Source of the DNA: Hespellia sp.
GTDB taxonomy: Bacteria; Bacillota; Clostridia; Lachnospirales; Lachnospiraceae
Reading direction: 5' to 3'
Length of the DNA: 39,807 nucleotides
Assembly (NCBI GenBank): GCA_028694105.1
Contig: JAQUUC010000036.1
Coordinates: 1-39,807, forward strand
Both the position numbers and the translations under genes were made by a program. Every line of letters begins with the position of its first letter. The stretch's first letter is position 1. Below, in pieces: positions 16,624-25,137 of the stretch. The notes under the pieces are model-generated. The model saw only the letters and a list, made by a program, of their open reading frames with translations, did no database searches and had not been told where the DNA came from.

Positions 16624-17454
16624 TCAATTTCCTTTCATTTTACGGCGCAATGTTTTCAGAAAACTTTCTTCACTGATTTTCACAAAGGAAGTTGTCTCTT
16701 CGGCGCGCTGAACCCTCACCCGGTCACCGGTGGTCAGGTGATGTGAATTTCCGCCGTCAAAAGAAACTGCCGCAGATTCTTTTCCGAGCCGTCCTTCTGA
16801 AATCTCAATCTCAATGACATCTTCGGAGGACAAAACGATACTGCTCGTGTTGAGCGCGTGAGAACAGATCGGTGTCAGCACAATCATGGAAGCGGTCGGC
16901 TCCACAATGGGACCACCGGCAGACAGATTGTATCCGGTTGAGCCTGTCGGCGTCGATATGATGACACCGTCGGCCTGATAGCTGTTTAAAAGGGAACCGT
17001 TCACATAAATGTCAAAATGAATGACACGCAGATTTCCTTCTCTGGAAATGACGACATCATTTAATGCAAGAGATTTTTTCTCCTGATTCAGTATCCCCTT
17101 TAGCATCATACGCTTTTCGATTACGGGCTCGTGAGAAAATAAATGCTTCAATGCGCTTTTCGCATGATGCATCTCAATCTGTGTGAGATACCCAAGTGTT
17201 CCCATGTTGATACCAAGAAGCGGAAAATCGTAATCACTGAGTTCTCTTGCCGTCTGAATCATCGTCCCGTCACCGCCTAACACAATCACACAATCAGCCG
17301 TTTCGGGAATCGTGCCCGGAACAATCTGCCCGGATGCATCCTTTTGTGAAAGGACACATTCACATCCGTTTTTTTCGATATAATCCTTTAACTCGTTCGA
17401 TACTGCAAAATCTTTATCTTTGCCTGTGTTCATTACGATATAAAATTTATTCAT
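16624..17454 (-). CDS. nadK: NAD kinase
   Basis: This 276-residue ATP- or polyphosphate-dependent kinase makes NADP from NAD. The hallmark GGDGT is at residues 60-64. The second conserved region, TPTGSTGYNLSAGGPIV, lies about two-thirds along and forms the NAD-binding site. Length is typical. The gene lies 18 bases after tlyA and one base before argR in the long operon. It supplies the NADPH pool that the neighbouring isoprenoid pathway draws on, although the link may be only organisational. Confidence 0.96.
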   Translation of the reverse strand: MNKFYIVMNTGKDKDFAVSNELKDYIEKNGCECVLSQKDASGQIVPGTIPETADCVIVLGGDGTMIQTARELSDYDFPLLGINMGTLGYLTQIEMHHAKSALKHLFSHEPVIEKRMMLKGILNQEKKSLALNDVVISREGNLRVIHFDIYVNGSLLNSYQADGVIISTPTGSTGYNLSAGGPIVEPTASMIVLTPICSHALNTSSIVLSSEDVIEIEISEGRLGKESAAVSFDGGNSHHLTTGDRVRVQRAEETTSFVKISEESFLKTLRRKMKGN

Positions 17455-17472
17455 AGCGTTCCCCTTGTTGTA

Positions 17473-18282
17473 CTATTTTGCAAGTTCTGCGAAAGCCTGA
17501 TCGACAACTGCCTCCAAATCCACATTTGCTTCCGGCACTTCTTTTATCTTATCACATTTCCGCAAATGAATTAAGTATTCAATATTCCCTTCCGGACCTT
17601 TGATCGGTGAAAAATCAATGTTTCGTATCTCAAATCCGATACTCAGGGCATAGGATGCAATCTTTTCAATTACTTCATGATGGGTGGAGCGTTCCCGCAC
17701 CACGCCTTTCTTGCCAACCTTTTCTCTTCCGGCTTCAAACTGTGGCTTGATAAGTGCAACAATCTCACCGTGCTCGGTCAGGTAGTTGCGGATCGGCAGA
17801 AGGACTTTCGTTAAGGAGATAAAAGAAACATCGATGGAGGAAAAATCAATCGGCTCTGCGATATCCTCCGGTGTCACATACCGGATATTTGTCTTTTCCA
17901 TGCAGATGACACGTTCATCCTGACGGAGCTTCCAGTCGAGCTGTCCATGACCGACATCGATGGCAAACACTTTCTTTGCACCGTTCTGGAGCATACAGTC
18001 TGTAAAACCTCCGGTCGAGGATCCCACATCGGTACACACCTTGTCTTTTACCGACACTTCAAAATTTGCGATTGCCTTTTCAAGCTTCAGCCCTCCGCGG
18101 CTGACATAAGGCAGGGCATGTCCGCGGACTTCAATCGCGACATCGTCCGGAAACTGCGTTCCTGCTTTGTCCTCTTTTTGTCCCTTGACATAGACATTGC
18201 CGGACATGATGACTGCCTTTGCTTTTTCTCTGGATTCTGCCAGATTTCTTTTGACCAATAATACATCTAAACGTTCTTTCAT
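17473..18282 (-). CDS. tlyA: TlyA-family rRNA 2'-O-methyltransferase
   Basis: This 269-residue protein has an N-terminal S4 RNA-binding domain (about residues 1-60, ERLDVLLVKRNLAESREKAK) and an FtsJ-like methyltransferase domain. The AdoMet motif is DVGSSTGGFTDCML near 80-95, followed by AIDVGHGQLDWKLR. Characterised relatives methylate ribose of cytidines in 16S and 23S rRNA and are also annotated as hemolysins; the methyltransferase role is the better supported. An ATG at 18297 overlaps the dxs stop, but AGGAG lies between it and the ATG at 18282, five bases before the latter, so I use 18282. Both starts are possible. Confidence 0.92.
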   Translation of the reverse strand: MKERLDVLLVKRNLAESREKAKAVIMSGNVYVKGQKEDKAGTQFPDDVAIEVRGHALPYVSRGGLKLEKAIANFEVSVKDKVCTDVGSSTGGFTDCMLQNGAKKVFAIDVGHGQLDWKLRQDERVICMEKTNIRYVTPEDIAEPIDFSSIDVSFISLTKVLLPIRNYLTEHGEIVALIKPQFEAGREKVGKKGVVRERSTHHEVIEKIASYALSIGFEIRNIDFSPIKGPEGNIEYLIHLRKCDKIKEVPEANVDLEAVVDQAFAELAK

Positions 18283-18293
18283 GTTATCTCCTG

Positions 18294-20162
18294 TCATTTC
18301 ATTCCATTGTAATCCGTAATAATCTGTCTGAGGATCGTCTCCTGATTCAGTCCGACTTCATCGCGAAGAAGATCGACACTTCCGTGTTCTACGTACTCAT
18401 CCGCGATACCGATATTTCTTACTTTTACCGGCAGACTGGCCGCTGAGACATAGCTTAATACCGCAGCGCCATACCCTCCGGACAATACATTTTCTTCGAT
18501 GGTGACAAAATACTTATGCTTTTTGGAGAGCAGTTCGATGGTGTCCGTGTCAATCGGTTTGACAAATCGCGCATTGATTAGAGAACAGTCGTATCCGATC
18601 TCTTTTAACTTCAGCCGGATCTCTTCCGCAAGCTTTGACATGTGACCGACAAAGAAAATTGCGATATCTTCTTCTTCGTAAAGAATCTCACTCTTTCCGT
18701 ACTCAATTTCACTGCGGAACTCTTTCAGTCCTTCAAAGGCGGCTCCCCTCGGATAACGGAGGGTGACTGGTGCCTCGAAATCAACCGCATAGCGCACCAT
18801 GTCCGCCATTTCCCACCGGTTTTTCGGAGCCATGATCGTCATATTCGGAATCATCGACAGAAAGGACAGATCGAAGAGCCCCTGATGCGTCTCACCGTCA
18901 CTTCCGACCAGACCTGCACGGTCGATCGCAAGAACCACCGGCAGCTTCTGAAGACAGACATCGTGAATCGCCTGATCAAACGCCCTCTGCATAAAGGAAG
19001 AATACAGCGCAACCACCGGCTTTAACCCACCCGCGGCAAGTCCGGCTGCAAAGGTTACGGCATGTTCTTCTGCAATACCGACATCAAAGAAACGGTTCGG
19101 GAAATGCTTTGCAAAAGGATGCAGTCCTGTGCCGTCCGCCATGGCAGCGGTTATGGCAACGATCTTATCATCTTTTTTCGCACAGTCACAGATGACCTTG
19201 GAGAACACATCCGTGTAGCTGTCTTTATTGGAATCACAGATCAGCTCGCCGGATGTAATATCAAAGGGACCGGTTCCATGGAATTTGGAAGGATTGTTTT
19301 CCGCCGGCGCATAGCCCTTTCCCTTCTGTGTGATCACGTGGACCAGCACGGCATGCTTCATCCGCTTTGCCTCCTGAAAGGTGGTGTAGAGCTTGTGGAT
19401 ATCGTGTCCGTCAACCGGGCCCAGATAGGTGATGCCCATATCCTCAAAGAACATCCCCGGAACAAACAGCTGTTTAATACCATTTTTGGTCCGTTTGATT
19501 TTTTTGACGATTTTCTGGCCGTGTCCCGGAATTTTAAGCAGTGTATCCTCGATGCCTTTTTTTAATTCGGTATAGGCATTTGCAGTACGGAGTCCGTTTA
19601 AATACTGTGACATTCCGCCCACATTCGGTGAGATGGACATATTATTATCATTCAGTACAATGATAAAATTACTCTTCAGCATGGAGGCGTTATTCAGGGC
19701 TTCGTATGCCATTCCACCGGTGAGCGAGCCGTCTCCGATGATAGAAATCACGCTGTGCGTCTCCTGCTGAATGTCCCGTGCCCGGACCAGTCCAAGGCCT
19801 GCCGAGATAGAGGTCGAGCTGTGCCCGGTGTCAAAAGCATCACAGTCACTTTCCGCGCGCTTTGGAAATCCACTCATTCCCCCGTAGGTCCTTAAATCAT
19901 CAAACCCGGCTTTGCGTCCGGTCAGCATCTTGTGAGTGTAAGCCTGATGTCCTACATCCCAGATCATCTTGTCCTCCGGCAGATGAAACGCCAGATGAAG
20001 TGCCATGGTCAGCTCTACAACACCAAGATTGGAGGCGAGATGTCCACCGGTCTTGCTGATTTTCTGGATTAAAAACTCACGGATTTCCTGTGCCAGAGGC
20101 TTCAGCTCTTCCGTTTTTAAAGTTTGTATGTCATTTTCCTTTTGAATTTTTTCTAAAATCAT
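18294..20162 (-). CDS. dxs: 1-deoxy-D-xylulose-5-phosphate synthase
   Basis: This 622-residue thiamine diphosphate enzyme condenses pyruvate and glyceraldehyde-3-phosphate, the first step of the MEP isoprenoid pathway. Visible features are DVGHQAYTHKMLTGR near residue 70, and the cofactor motif GDGSLTGGMAYEALNNAS near 143 extending to VLNDNNMSIS. The central transketolase domain has GIAEEHAVTFAAGLA, and the C-terminal domain is complete. Length is normal. GAGAGG precedes the ATG. It follows ispA by 12 bases, so the first step of isoprenoid precursor synthesis and a chain-extending enzyme are made together. This arrangement is conserved in many Firmicutes. Confidence 0.97.
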   Translation of the reverse strand: MILEKIQKENDIQTLKTEELKPLAQEIREFLIQKISKTGGHLASNLGVVELTMALHLAFHLPEDKMIWDVGHQAYTHKMLTGRKAGFDDLRTYGGMSGFPKRAESDCDAFDTGHSSTSISAGLGLVRARDIQQETHSVISIIGDGSLTGGMAYEALNNASMLKSNFIIVLNDNNMSISPNVGGMSQYLNGLRTANAYTELKKGIEDTLLKIPGHGQKIVKKIKRTKNGIKQLFVPGMFFEDMGITYLGPVDGHDIHKLYTTFQEAKRMKHAVLVHVITQKGKGYAPAENNPSKFHGTGPFDITSGELICDSNKDSYTDVFSKVICDCAKKDDKIVAITAAMADGTGLHPFAKHFPNRFFDVGIAEEHAVTFAAGLAAGGLKPVVALYSSFMQRAFDQAIHDVCLQKLPVVLAIDRAGLVGSDGETHQGLFDLSFLSMIPNMTIMAPKNRWEMADMVRYAVDFEAPVTLRYPRGAAFEGLKEFRSEIEYGKSEILYEEEDIAIFFVGHMSKLAEEIRLKLKEIGYDCSLINARFVKPIDTDTIELLSKKHKYFVTIEENVLSGGYGAAVLSYVSAASLPVKVRNIGIADEYVEHGSVDLLRDEVGLNQETILRQIITDYNGMK

Positions 20163-20174
20163 AGGAATACCTCT

Positions 20175-21065
20175 CTATTTTTCTCTGTGGATCAATGACT
20201 GCAGGAGCCATTTCAGATAATCGTTCTGAACATCCAGAGCATCAAGCTTTTGAATGGCCTTTTCTGAAATATGTGCAACATCTTCTCTGGCCTGAGTAAG
20301 TCCCTTCAGAGTCACGTAAGTTGTCTTTTCGTTTTTCTCATCGCTGTGAGTCGGTTTACCTAATACATCGGCGGAACTTGTTACATCAAGGATATCATCC
20401 TGAATCTGAAAAGCAAAACCAATATCATGCGCAATCTGCTCTACCACGGCAACCTCGGAATCATCAGCCCCCGCAAGAACCGCTCCAATCATCATTGAGC
20501 TTTCAATCAATGCTCCCGTCTTTAATTCGAAGATAAAATGCAGCGTATCCGGGCTGATTTTGTGACCGGTTTCTTTGACATCGACAACCTGACCGCCAAT
20601 CATTCCATAGATGCCGGCTTTTTTGGATAAGATCTGAATCGCGCGTCCGATGGCTCTGCCCTTTTCTGGTTCCATATCAAAAGCGGATGCCGCGGTCTCA
20701 AAGGCGTAATTTAAGAGGGCATCTCCGGTGAGGATCCCCATGTCTTCCCCATAGACAACATGCGTTGTCTTCCTGCCACGCCGGTAATCGTCGTTATCCA
20801 TTGCCGGCAGATCATCATGGACGAGAGAATACGTATGAATCATCTCGATTGCAGCCATGAAGGGACGTATGATTTCACTGTTGCCGCCGAACATCTGATA
20901 TGTTTCATTCATCAGCATAGGCCGCAGACGCTTTCCTCCTGCCATCAGACTGTACGCCATAGCTTCTGCGATGAGCGTTTGATAACCGGCTGTATCCGGC
21001 AGATAGTTTTGAAGAATTTCCTCGATTTCATTTACTTTTTCAATGCGTTTTTGTTCATAATTCAT
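20175..21065 (-). CDS. ispA: Farnesyl/geranyl diphosphate synthase family
   Basis: This 296-residue trans-prenyltransferase joins isopentenyl diphosphate to allylic diphosphates. GKRLRP is at residues 44-49. The first Asp-rich motif DDLPAMD (84-90) has the two-residue insertion typical of bacterial type II enzymes. The second motif DDILD lies near 220. The product length (C15 or C20) cannot be fixed from sequence; farnesyl diphosphate is the usual assignment in this position. The gene starts one base after the xseB stop and is followed closely by dxs. Confidence 0.94.
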   Translation of the reverse strand: MNYEQKRIEKVNEIEEILQNYLPDTAGYQTLIAEAMAYSLMAGGKRLRPMLMNETYQMFGGNSEIIRPFMAAIEMIHTYSLVHDDLPAMDNDDYRRGRKTTHVVYGEDMGILTGDALLNYAFETAASAFDMEPEKGRAIGRAIQILSKKAGIYGMIGGQVVDVKETGHKISPDTLHFIFELKTGALIESSMMIGAVLAGADDSEVAVVEQIAHDIGFAFQIQDDILDVTSSADVLGKPTHSDEKNEKTTYVTLKGLTQAREDVAHISEKAIQKLDALDVQNDYLKWLLQSLIHREK

Positions 21066-21290
21066 CTAAAAGTCCTGCTCTTTCCCATCTTCATCTAATA
21101 CTTTGATTTTCTTTTCAACGGTATCAATCTTTTCGTTGCACTCTTTCAACATGTTCATGCCCCTGTGATAGAGAGTGAACGAGTCTTCCAGAGAAACATC
21201 GGCCTGCTCTAACTGAGACACGATCTCCTCCAGAGACTGAAACATCTCCTCCAATGAAACGGTTTCATTTTTATTTGCCAGATCAGTCAT
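21066..21290 (-). CDS. xseB: Exodeoxyribonuclease VII small subunit
   Basis: This 74-residue helical protein contains FQSLEEIVSQLEQADVSLED and SFTLYHRGMNMLKECNEKID, the standard pattern for XseB. Several copies bind the long helices of XseA to form exonuclease VII, which degrades single-stranded DNA in both directions. It overlaps the end of xseA by eight bases and abuts ispA, so all three are probably translated as a coupled group. Confidence 0.95.
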   Translation of the reverse strand: MTDLANKNETVSLEEMFQSLEEIVSQLEQADVSLEDSFTLYHRGMNMLKECNEKIDTVEKKIKVLDEDGKEQDF

Positions 21291-22494
21291 GATACTCCTC
21301 CTTTTCCTTTGCCGTCACTTTTGCCGTCACCCTGCCATCTGTCATATAGATACGAAGTTCATCGTCAACTTCAATATTCTGAATGCTCTTCACCGAATGG
21401 TGCGCTGTATTTTCTATATAGGAAAATCCCTGGTTCAATTTTTCTAAAGGAGAAAGGCGCTTTAGATTTGCAATGTGGATCGCAAGGGAATGACGTGAAC
21501 GTTCTAATTTCATAGACATCAGCTGTCTTAGCTTTCCATCTATATCAACGGTCAGCTGCCGCTTTTCATTTAATTTCTGTCTTGGATTTAAATAGCGCAG
21601 CCGGAATTGGTACTGTTCCAACTGTTTTCGCGAAATCTGCAGATTGGAAACCATCTGCCGTCGGATGCGGGATTCATAGTCTTTTAACTGGGCTTCCACG
21701 GTCAGATATTCGTATACAGCCAGTTCAGCTGCAGCAGAAGGTGTTGGCGCGCGTAGATCAGCAACATAATCCGCAATGGTCGTATCAGTCTCATGTCCGA
21801 CTGCAGAAATGACTGGCACTTTGCAGTTAAAAATGGCTCTTGCAACCGCCTCTTCGTTAAAAGCCCACAGATCCTCGATCGAACCGCCTCCCCTGCCGAC
21901 AATGATGACATCGACACCGGCGGCCTCCAATGCCTGAATACCGGAAATGATACTGGGAACTGCACCACTCCCCTGCACGAGCGCCGGATACAAAATCAGC
22001 TGTACGTAGGGATTACGCCGCCCCGACACATTGATGATATCGCGGATTGCCGCTCCGGTCGGTGCCGTGACGATTCCGACTCTCTTGGCAAACTGCGGAA
22101 TTGGACGCTTGTATTCACTGGCAAACATTCCCATATCCTCTAACTCTTTTTTGAGCGCTTCGAATTTCTGGTAGAGCAGACCTGCGCCGTCCAGAATAAT
22201 CTCTTTGGCATATAACTGATAGGTACTCCCACGTTCGTAGGTGCTGATGCTTCCAAGAACGATCACCTGCTGACCTTCGGTTAAACGAAAAGAAAGCCCC
22301 GATCGCTGTCCTGCAAACATGATGCAGGCGATCGCCGCTGACTCGTCTTTCAGGGAAAAATAGATATGACCCGAGCTATGATATTTACAGTTGGACACCT
22401 CGCCCTTGATATAAATCCGATTGAGCATATAGTCCTGCGCAAACATATTTTTGATGTAGGCATTTATCTGCTTTACGGAATACACATTTTGCAT
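21283..22494 (-). CDS. xseA: Exodeoxyribonuclease VII large subunit
   Basis: This 403-residue catalytic subunit has an N-terminal OB-fold (about residues 1-100). The nuclease core contains TAPTGAAIRDI, VGRGGGSIEDLWAFNEE and SAVGHETDTTIADYVAD, followed by APTPSAAAE and a long helical C-terminal region that carries XseB. A GTG two codons upstream is open but sits only two bases from AGGAG. The ATG at 22494, eight bases from it, is the better start. It is 23 bases after nusB. Confidence 0.97.
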   Translation of the reverse strand: MQNVYSVKQINAYIKNMFAQDYMLNRIYIKGEVSNCKYHSSGHIYFSLKDESAAIACIMFAGQRSGLSFRLTEGQQVIVLGSISTYERGSTYQLYAKEIILDGAGLLYQKFEALKKELEDMGMFASEYKRPIPQFAKRVGIVTAPTGAAIRDIINVSGRRNPYVQLILYPALVQGSGAVPSIISGIQALEAAGVDVIIVGRGGGSIEDLWAFNEEAVARAIFNCKVPVISAVGHETDTTIADYVADLRAPTPSAAAELAVYEYLTVEAQLKDYESRIRRQMVSNLQISRKQLEQYQFRLRYLNPRQKLNEKRQLTVDIDGKLRQLMSMKLERSRHSLAIHIANLKRLSPLEKLNQGFSYIENTAHHSVKSIQNIEVDDELRIYMTDGRVTAKVTAKEKEEYHD

Positions 22495-22517
22495 AAGCAC
22501 ATCTCCTGCGGCAATCG

Positions 22518-22916
22518 TTAGGATGCAAATTTAGCCAGTACGCCATTAATAAAAGCCGGTCCGTCATCGCCACTGTATTTCTTGGCAAGCTCTACCGCTT
22601 CATTGATAGCAACTCCGGTAGGAACTTCCTCATCCCATTTAATCTCATATAATGCTAAACGCAGAATCGTAAGATCCACTTTATTCATACGGCCTGTCTT
22701 CCAGCCGTCTGTCTCTTCATTTAACAAAGCATCAATCTCACTCAGGTGACCGACGATCTTCTGGTACTTCTCTTTCATATAGGTCTTGTCCTGTTCTCTG
22801 ATTTCTCCAAGTCCGTCCACATAGAAATCCATCTGCTCGAGGCGTTCTTCCTCCGGGTTGAATTCTACCTGAAAAAGCATATTGAAGATATTCTCTCTCA
22901 ATTCCGATCTCGTCAT
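22518..22916 (-). CDS. nusB: Transcription antitermination factor NusB
   Basis: This 132-residue all-helical protein pairs with NusE (S10) at boxA sites to keep RNA polymerase elongating through rRNA operons. The start TRSELRENIFNMLFQVEF and the C-terminal VPTGVAINEAVELAKKYSG with FINGVLAKFA are diagnostic. GAGAGG precedes the ATG. It follows the asp23-like gene, as in many Firmicutes, but a terminator-like hairpin (22954-22977) lies between them and only about 35 bases separate its T-run from the ATG. Transcription probably arrives by read-through or from a weak internal promoter. Confidence 0.96.
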   Translation of the reverse strand: MTRSELRENIFNMLFQVEFNPEEERLEQMDFYVDGLGEIREQDKTYMKEKYQKIVGHLSEIDALLNEETDGWKTGRMNKVDLTILRLALYEIKWDEEVPTGVAINEAVELAKKYSGDDGPAFINGVLAKFAS

Positions 22917-22953
22917 TTTTGTATCCTCTCTTAATTGGTTCTTTATGTAAAAA

Positions 22954-22977
22954 TAGGGATGCCCTGTGACATCCCTA
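22954..22977 (-). terminator. Terminator-like hairpin between asp23-like gene and nusB
   Basis: A perfect 8-pair stem (22954-22961 with 22970-22977, 8-base loop) followed on the minus strand by five T. It lies inside what is normally one operon, so it may be a partial terminator that sets the ratio of the first gene to the rest. A TATACT -10-like box sits just upstream of it, but with only a poor -35. Confidence 0.65.
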
Positions 22978-23002
22978 GGTCAAACAGTATAATCGATACT
23001 GA

Positions 23003-23386
23003 TTACTCTCCACTCTCCATCTCAACGCCCGCAATCTTAATGTTGACATCTGCAACTTCAAGCCCTGTCATGTTCTCAATCGCTGTCTTTACTTTATCCT
23101 GTACCTTTGCTGAGATATCCATGATGCTGTAGTTATATTTCAGGTTCAGTGTAAGAGAAACAGTAACAACTCCTTCTAAAACATCAACCTTGACACCCTT
23201 GGAAAGATTCTTCATGCCAAGCTTGCTGATCAGTTCCTTCGGAATATTGCCTTCCATAGATGCGACGCCCTCTACTTCTGTCGCAGCAAGTCCTGCTATA
23301 ATTGCAACCACTTCGTCAGCAATCTGTACAGATCCTGCGTTCGGGTCATCTTGTATGGTATACGTATTTCTTTCGTTTTTCGCCAT
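23003..23386 (-). CDS. Asp23/Gls24-family protein (YqhY type)
   Basis: This 127-residue protein is of the Asp23/Gls24 family. Visible features are GSVQIADEVVAIIAGLAATEVEGVASM near residues 20-45 and VSLTLNLKYNYSIMDISAKVQDKVKTAIENMTGLEV toward the end, the typical alpha-beta core. Relatives are linked to envelope stress or lipid synthesis, and the B. subtilis YqhY counterpart sits next to accBC and nusB. No acc genes are present here. An open frame extends 11 codons further, but AGGAGG stands eight bases before the ATG at 23386, so that is the start. The promoter is at 23422-23449. Confidence 0.9.
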   Translation of the reverse strand: MAKNERNTYTIQDDPNAGSVQIADEVVAIIAGLAATEVEGVASMEGNIPKELISKLGMKNLSKGVKVDVLEGVVTVSLTLNLKYNYSIMDISAKVQDKVKTAIENMTGLEVADVNIKIAGVEMESGE

Positions 23387-23421
23387 GTTAAAACCTCCTG
23401 TTTGGTTTAATCTCTGCATTT

Positions 23422-23449
23422 ATTATAACAAATATCAATCTATTTGCAA
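23422..23449 (-). promoter_or_regulatory. Sigma-A promoter for the asp23-nusB-recN operon
   Basis: A -35 box TTGCAA (23444-23449), a 16-base spacer and a perfect -10 box TATAAT (23422-23427) on the minus strand, about 36 bases before the start codon. It probably drives the whole operon down to recN. Confidence 0.75.
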
Positions 23450-23451
23450 AG

Positions 23452-23468
23452 GGAAAGTTATACTTTCC
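23452..23468 (-). terminator. Short hairpin after prfC, weak terminator
   Basis: A 7-pair stem with a 3-base loop (23452-23458 with 23462-23468) lies immediately after the prfC stop and is followed on the minus strand by C then TTT. The T-tract is short and overlaps the next promoter's -35 region, so efficiency is doubtful. Confidence 0.35.
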
Positions 23469-25061
23469 TTAAGAGCGCCCGAACTCAGATAATTCAAGGC
23501 CTTCATTACGGTCCAAAGTCATTTTTACGCTCCAGCTGTTTACAAATAAAAGAAGTGGTCTTCCTTTGAGATCTTTGATCTTTTTCATGTCGGAAGTCCC
23601 AATGATTTTATCCAGATCAATATCATCATTCTCAATCCAGCGGATGTGCTCATGCGGCATAGAATCAAGACGAATCTCCACATTATATTCGTTTAAAAGA
23701 CGGTATTTCAGTACATCAAACTGAAGGACACCGACAACACCGACGACAATCTCTTCCATACCGGTATGATACTCCTGAAAAATCTGGATGGCGCCCTCCT
23801 GTGCAATCTGATTGATTCCTTTTACGAACTGTTTTCGTTTCATGGTATCAATCTGATGAACTTTCGCAAAATGCTCCGGTGCAAAGGTTGGAATTCCTTC
23901 ATAGGCGAATTTGTCTCTGGACAATGTCAGGGTGTCACCGATGGAAAAAATGCCGGGGTCAAATACACCGATAATATCTCCGCCGTAAGCCTTATCAATC
24001 ATTTTACGTTCACTCGCCATCATCTGCTGCGGCTGTGACAGGCGTACCTCGCGACCGCCCTGAACGTGATAGACGTTCATGCCGGCTTCAAATTCACCAG
24101 AACAGATGCGCATAAATGCAATTCGGTCACGGTGTGCTTTGTTCATATTTGCCTGTATTTTAAATACGAACGCAGAGAAATCCGGTTCTGTCATCGGGTC
24201 CACAGCTCCCTTATCAGACATGCGCGGCAGTGGCTGCGTTGTCATCTTGAGGAAATGTTTTAAAAAGGTCTCCACTCCGAAATTGGTCAGAGCCGATCCG
24301 AAAAATACAGGAGAAAGTTCTCCATTCTGAACCATTTCCAAATCAAATTCCGCGCCCGCACCGTCCTGAAGTTCCATCTCTTCTTCCAGGGTTGTTCGTG
24401 CCTCGTCACCGAGCAGCCATTCAATCTCAGGATTATTGATGGCAACTTCCTTTACTTCTCCCTGCGTCGTACCCTTGTGGGTGTCGGAGAACAGCTCTAC
24501 CATCTTCGTCTGCCGGTCATAGACACCCTTAAAGTCCCTGCCGGACCCAATCGGCCAGTTGATCGGACAGGTTGCGATGCCGAGCTCTTTTTCAATATCA
24601 TCGAGAAGCTCGAACGTATCTCGCGCCTCACGGTCCATTTTATTAATAAATGTAAAAATAGGAATATGACGCATGACGCAGACCTTGAATAATTTTCGGG
24701 TCTGTGCCTCTACACCCTTGGAGGCATCAATGACCATGACCGCAGAATCGGCGGCCATGAGCGTGCGGTACGTATCTTCCGAGAAATCCTGATGTCCCGG
24801 AGTGTCCAGAATATTAATACAGAATCCATCATAATTAAACTGTAATACAGAAGAAGTAACAGAGATACCTCTCTCTTTTTCAATTTCCATCCAGTCGGAA
24901 ACCGCATGTTTAGCAGTTGCTTTTCCTTTGACGGAACCTGCCTGATTGATTGCGCCTCCATATAATAAAAACTTTTCGGTTAATGTTGTTTTACCAGCAT
25001 CGGGATGTGAGATGATGGCAAACGTCCTTCTTTTTTCTATTTCATCTGTTATCTTTGACAT
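23469..25061 (-). CDS. prfC: Peptide chain release factor 3
   Basis: This 530-residue translational GTPase recycles RF1 and RF2 from the ribosome after peptide release. The G motifs are SHPDAGKTTLTE (about residues 18-29), DTPGHQDFSEDT and NKMDRE. The C-terminal part matches RF3 rather than EF-G in length and layout. AGGAG precedes the ATG. It lies between spoIIIAH and the asp23-like gene, a position held by accB and accC in B. subtilis, so it looks like a local substitution. It has its own moderate promoter (25101-25130). Confidence 0.96.
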   Translation of the reverse strand: MSKITDEIEKRRTFAIISHPDAGKTTLTEKFLLYGGAINQAGSVKGKATAKHAVSDWMEIEKERGISVTSSVLQFNYDGFCINILDTPGHQDFSEDTYRTLMAADSAVMVIDASKGVEAQTRKLFKVCVMRHIPIFTFINKMDREARDTFELLDDIEKELGIATCPINWPIGSGRDFKGVYDRQTKMVELFSDTHKGTTQGEVKEVAINNPEIEWLLGDEARTTLEEEMELQDGAGAEFDLEMVQNGELSPVFFGSALTNFGVETFLKHFLKMTTQPLPRMSDKGAVDPMTEPDFSAFVFKIQANMNKAHRDRIAFMRICSGEFEAGMNVYHVQGGREVRLSQPQQMMASERKMIDKAYGGDIIGVFDPGIFSIGDTLTLSRDKFAYEGIPTFAPEHFAKVHQIDTMKRKQFVKGINQIAQEGAIQIFQEYHTGMEEIVVGVVGVLQFDVLKYRLLNEYNVEIRLDSMPHEHIRWIENDDIDLDKIIGTSDMKKIKDLKGRPLLLFVNSWSVKMTLDRNEGLELSEFGRS

Positions 25062-25100
25062 TCTTTTCTCCTATTATACTTCATTTTACTCATAACTTGT

Positions 25101-25130
25101 AGTTTACCACAAATGTATCCTCTTTCGCAA
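25101..25130 (-). promoter_or_regulatory. Possible sigma-A promoter for prfC
   Basis: A -35-like TTGCGA (25125-25130), an 18-base spacer and a -10-like TAAACT (25101-25106) on the minus strand, each with four of six matches. A TATAAT also occurs near the start codon but is too close to the ribosome-binding site to be used for this gene. Confidence 0.45.
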
Positions 25131-25137
25131 TGCTTTC

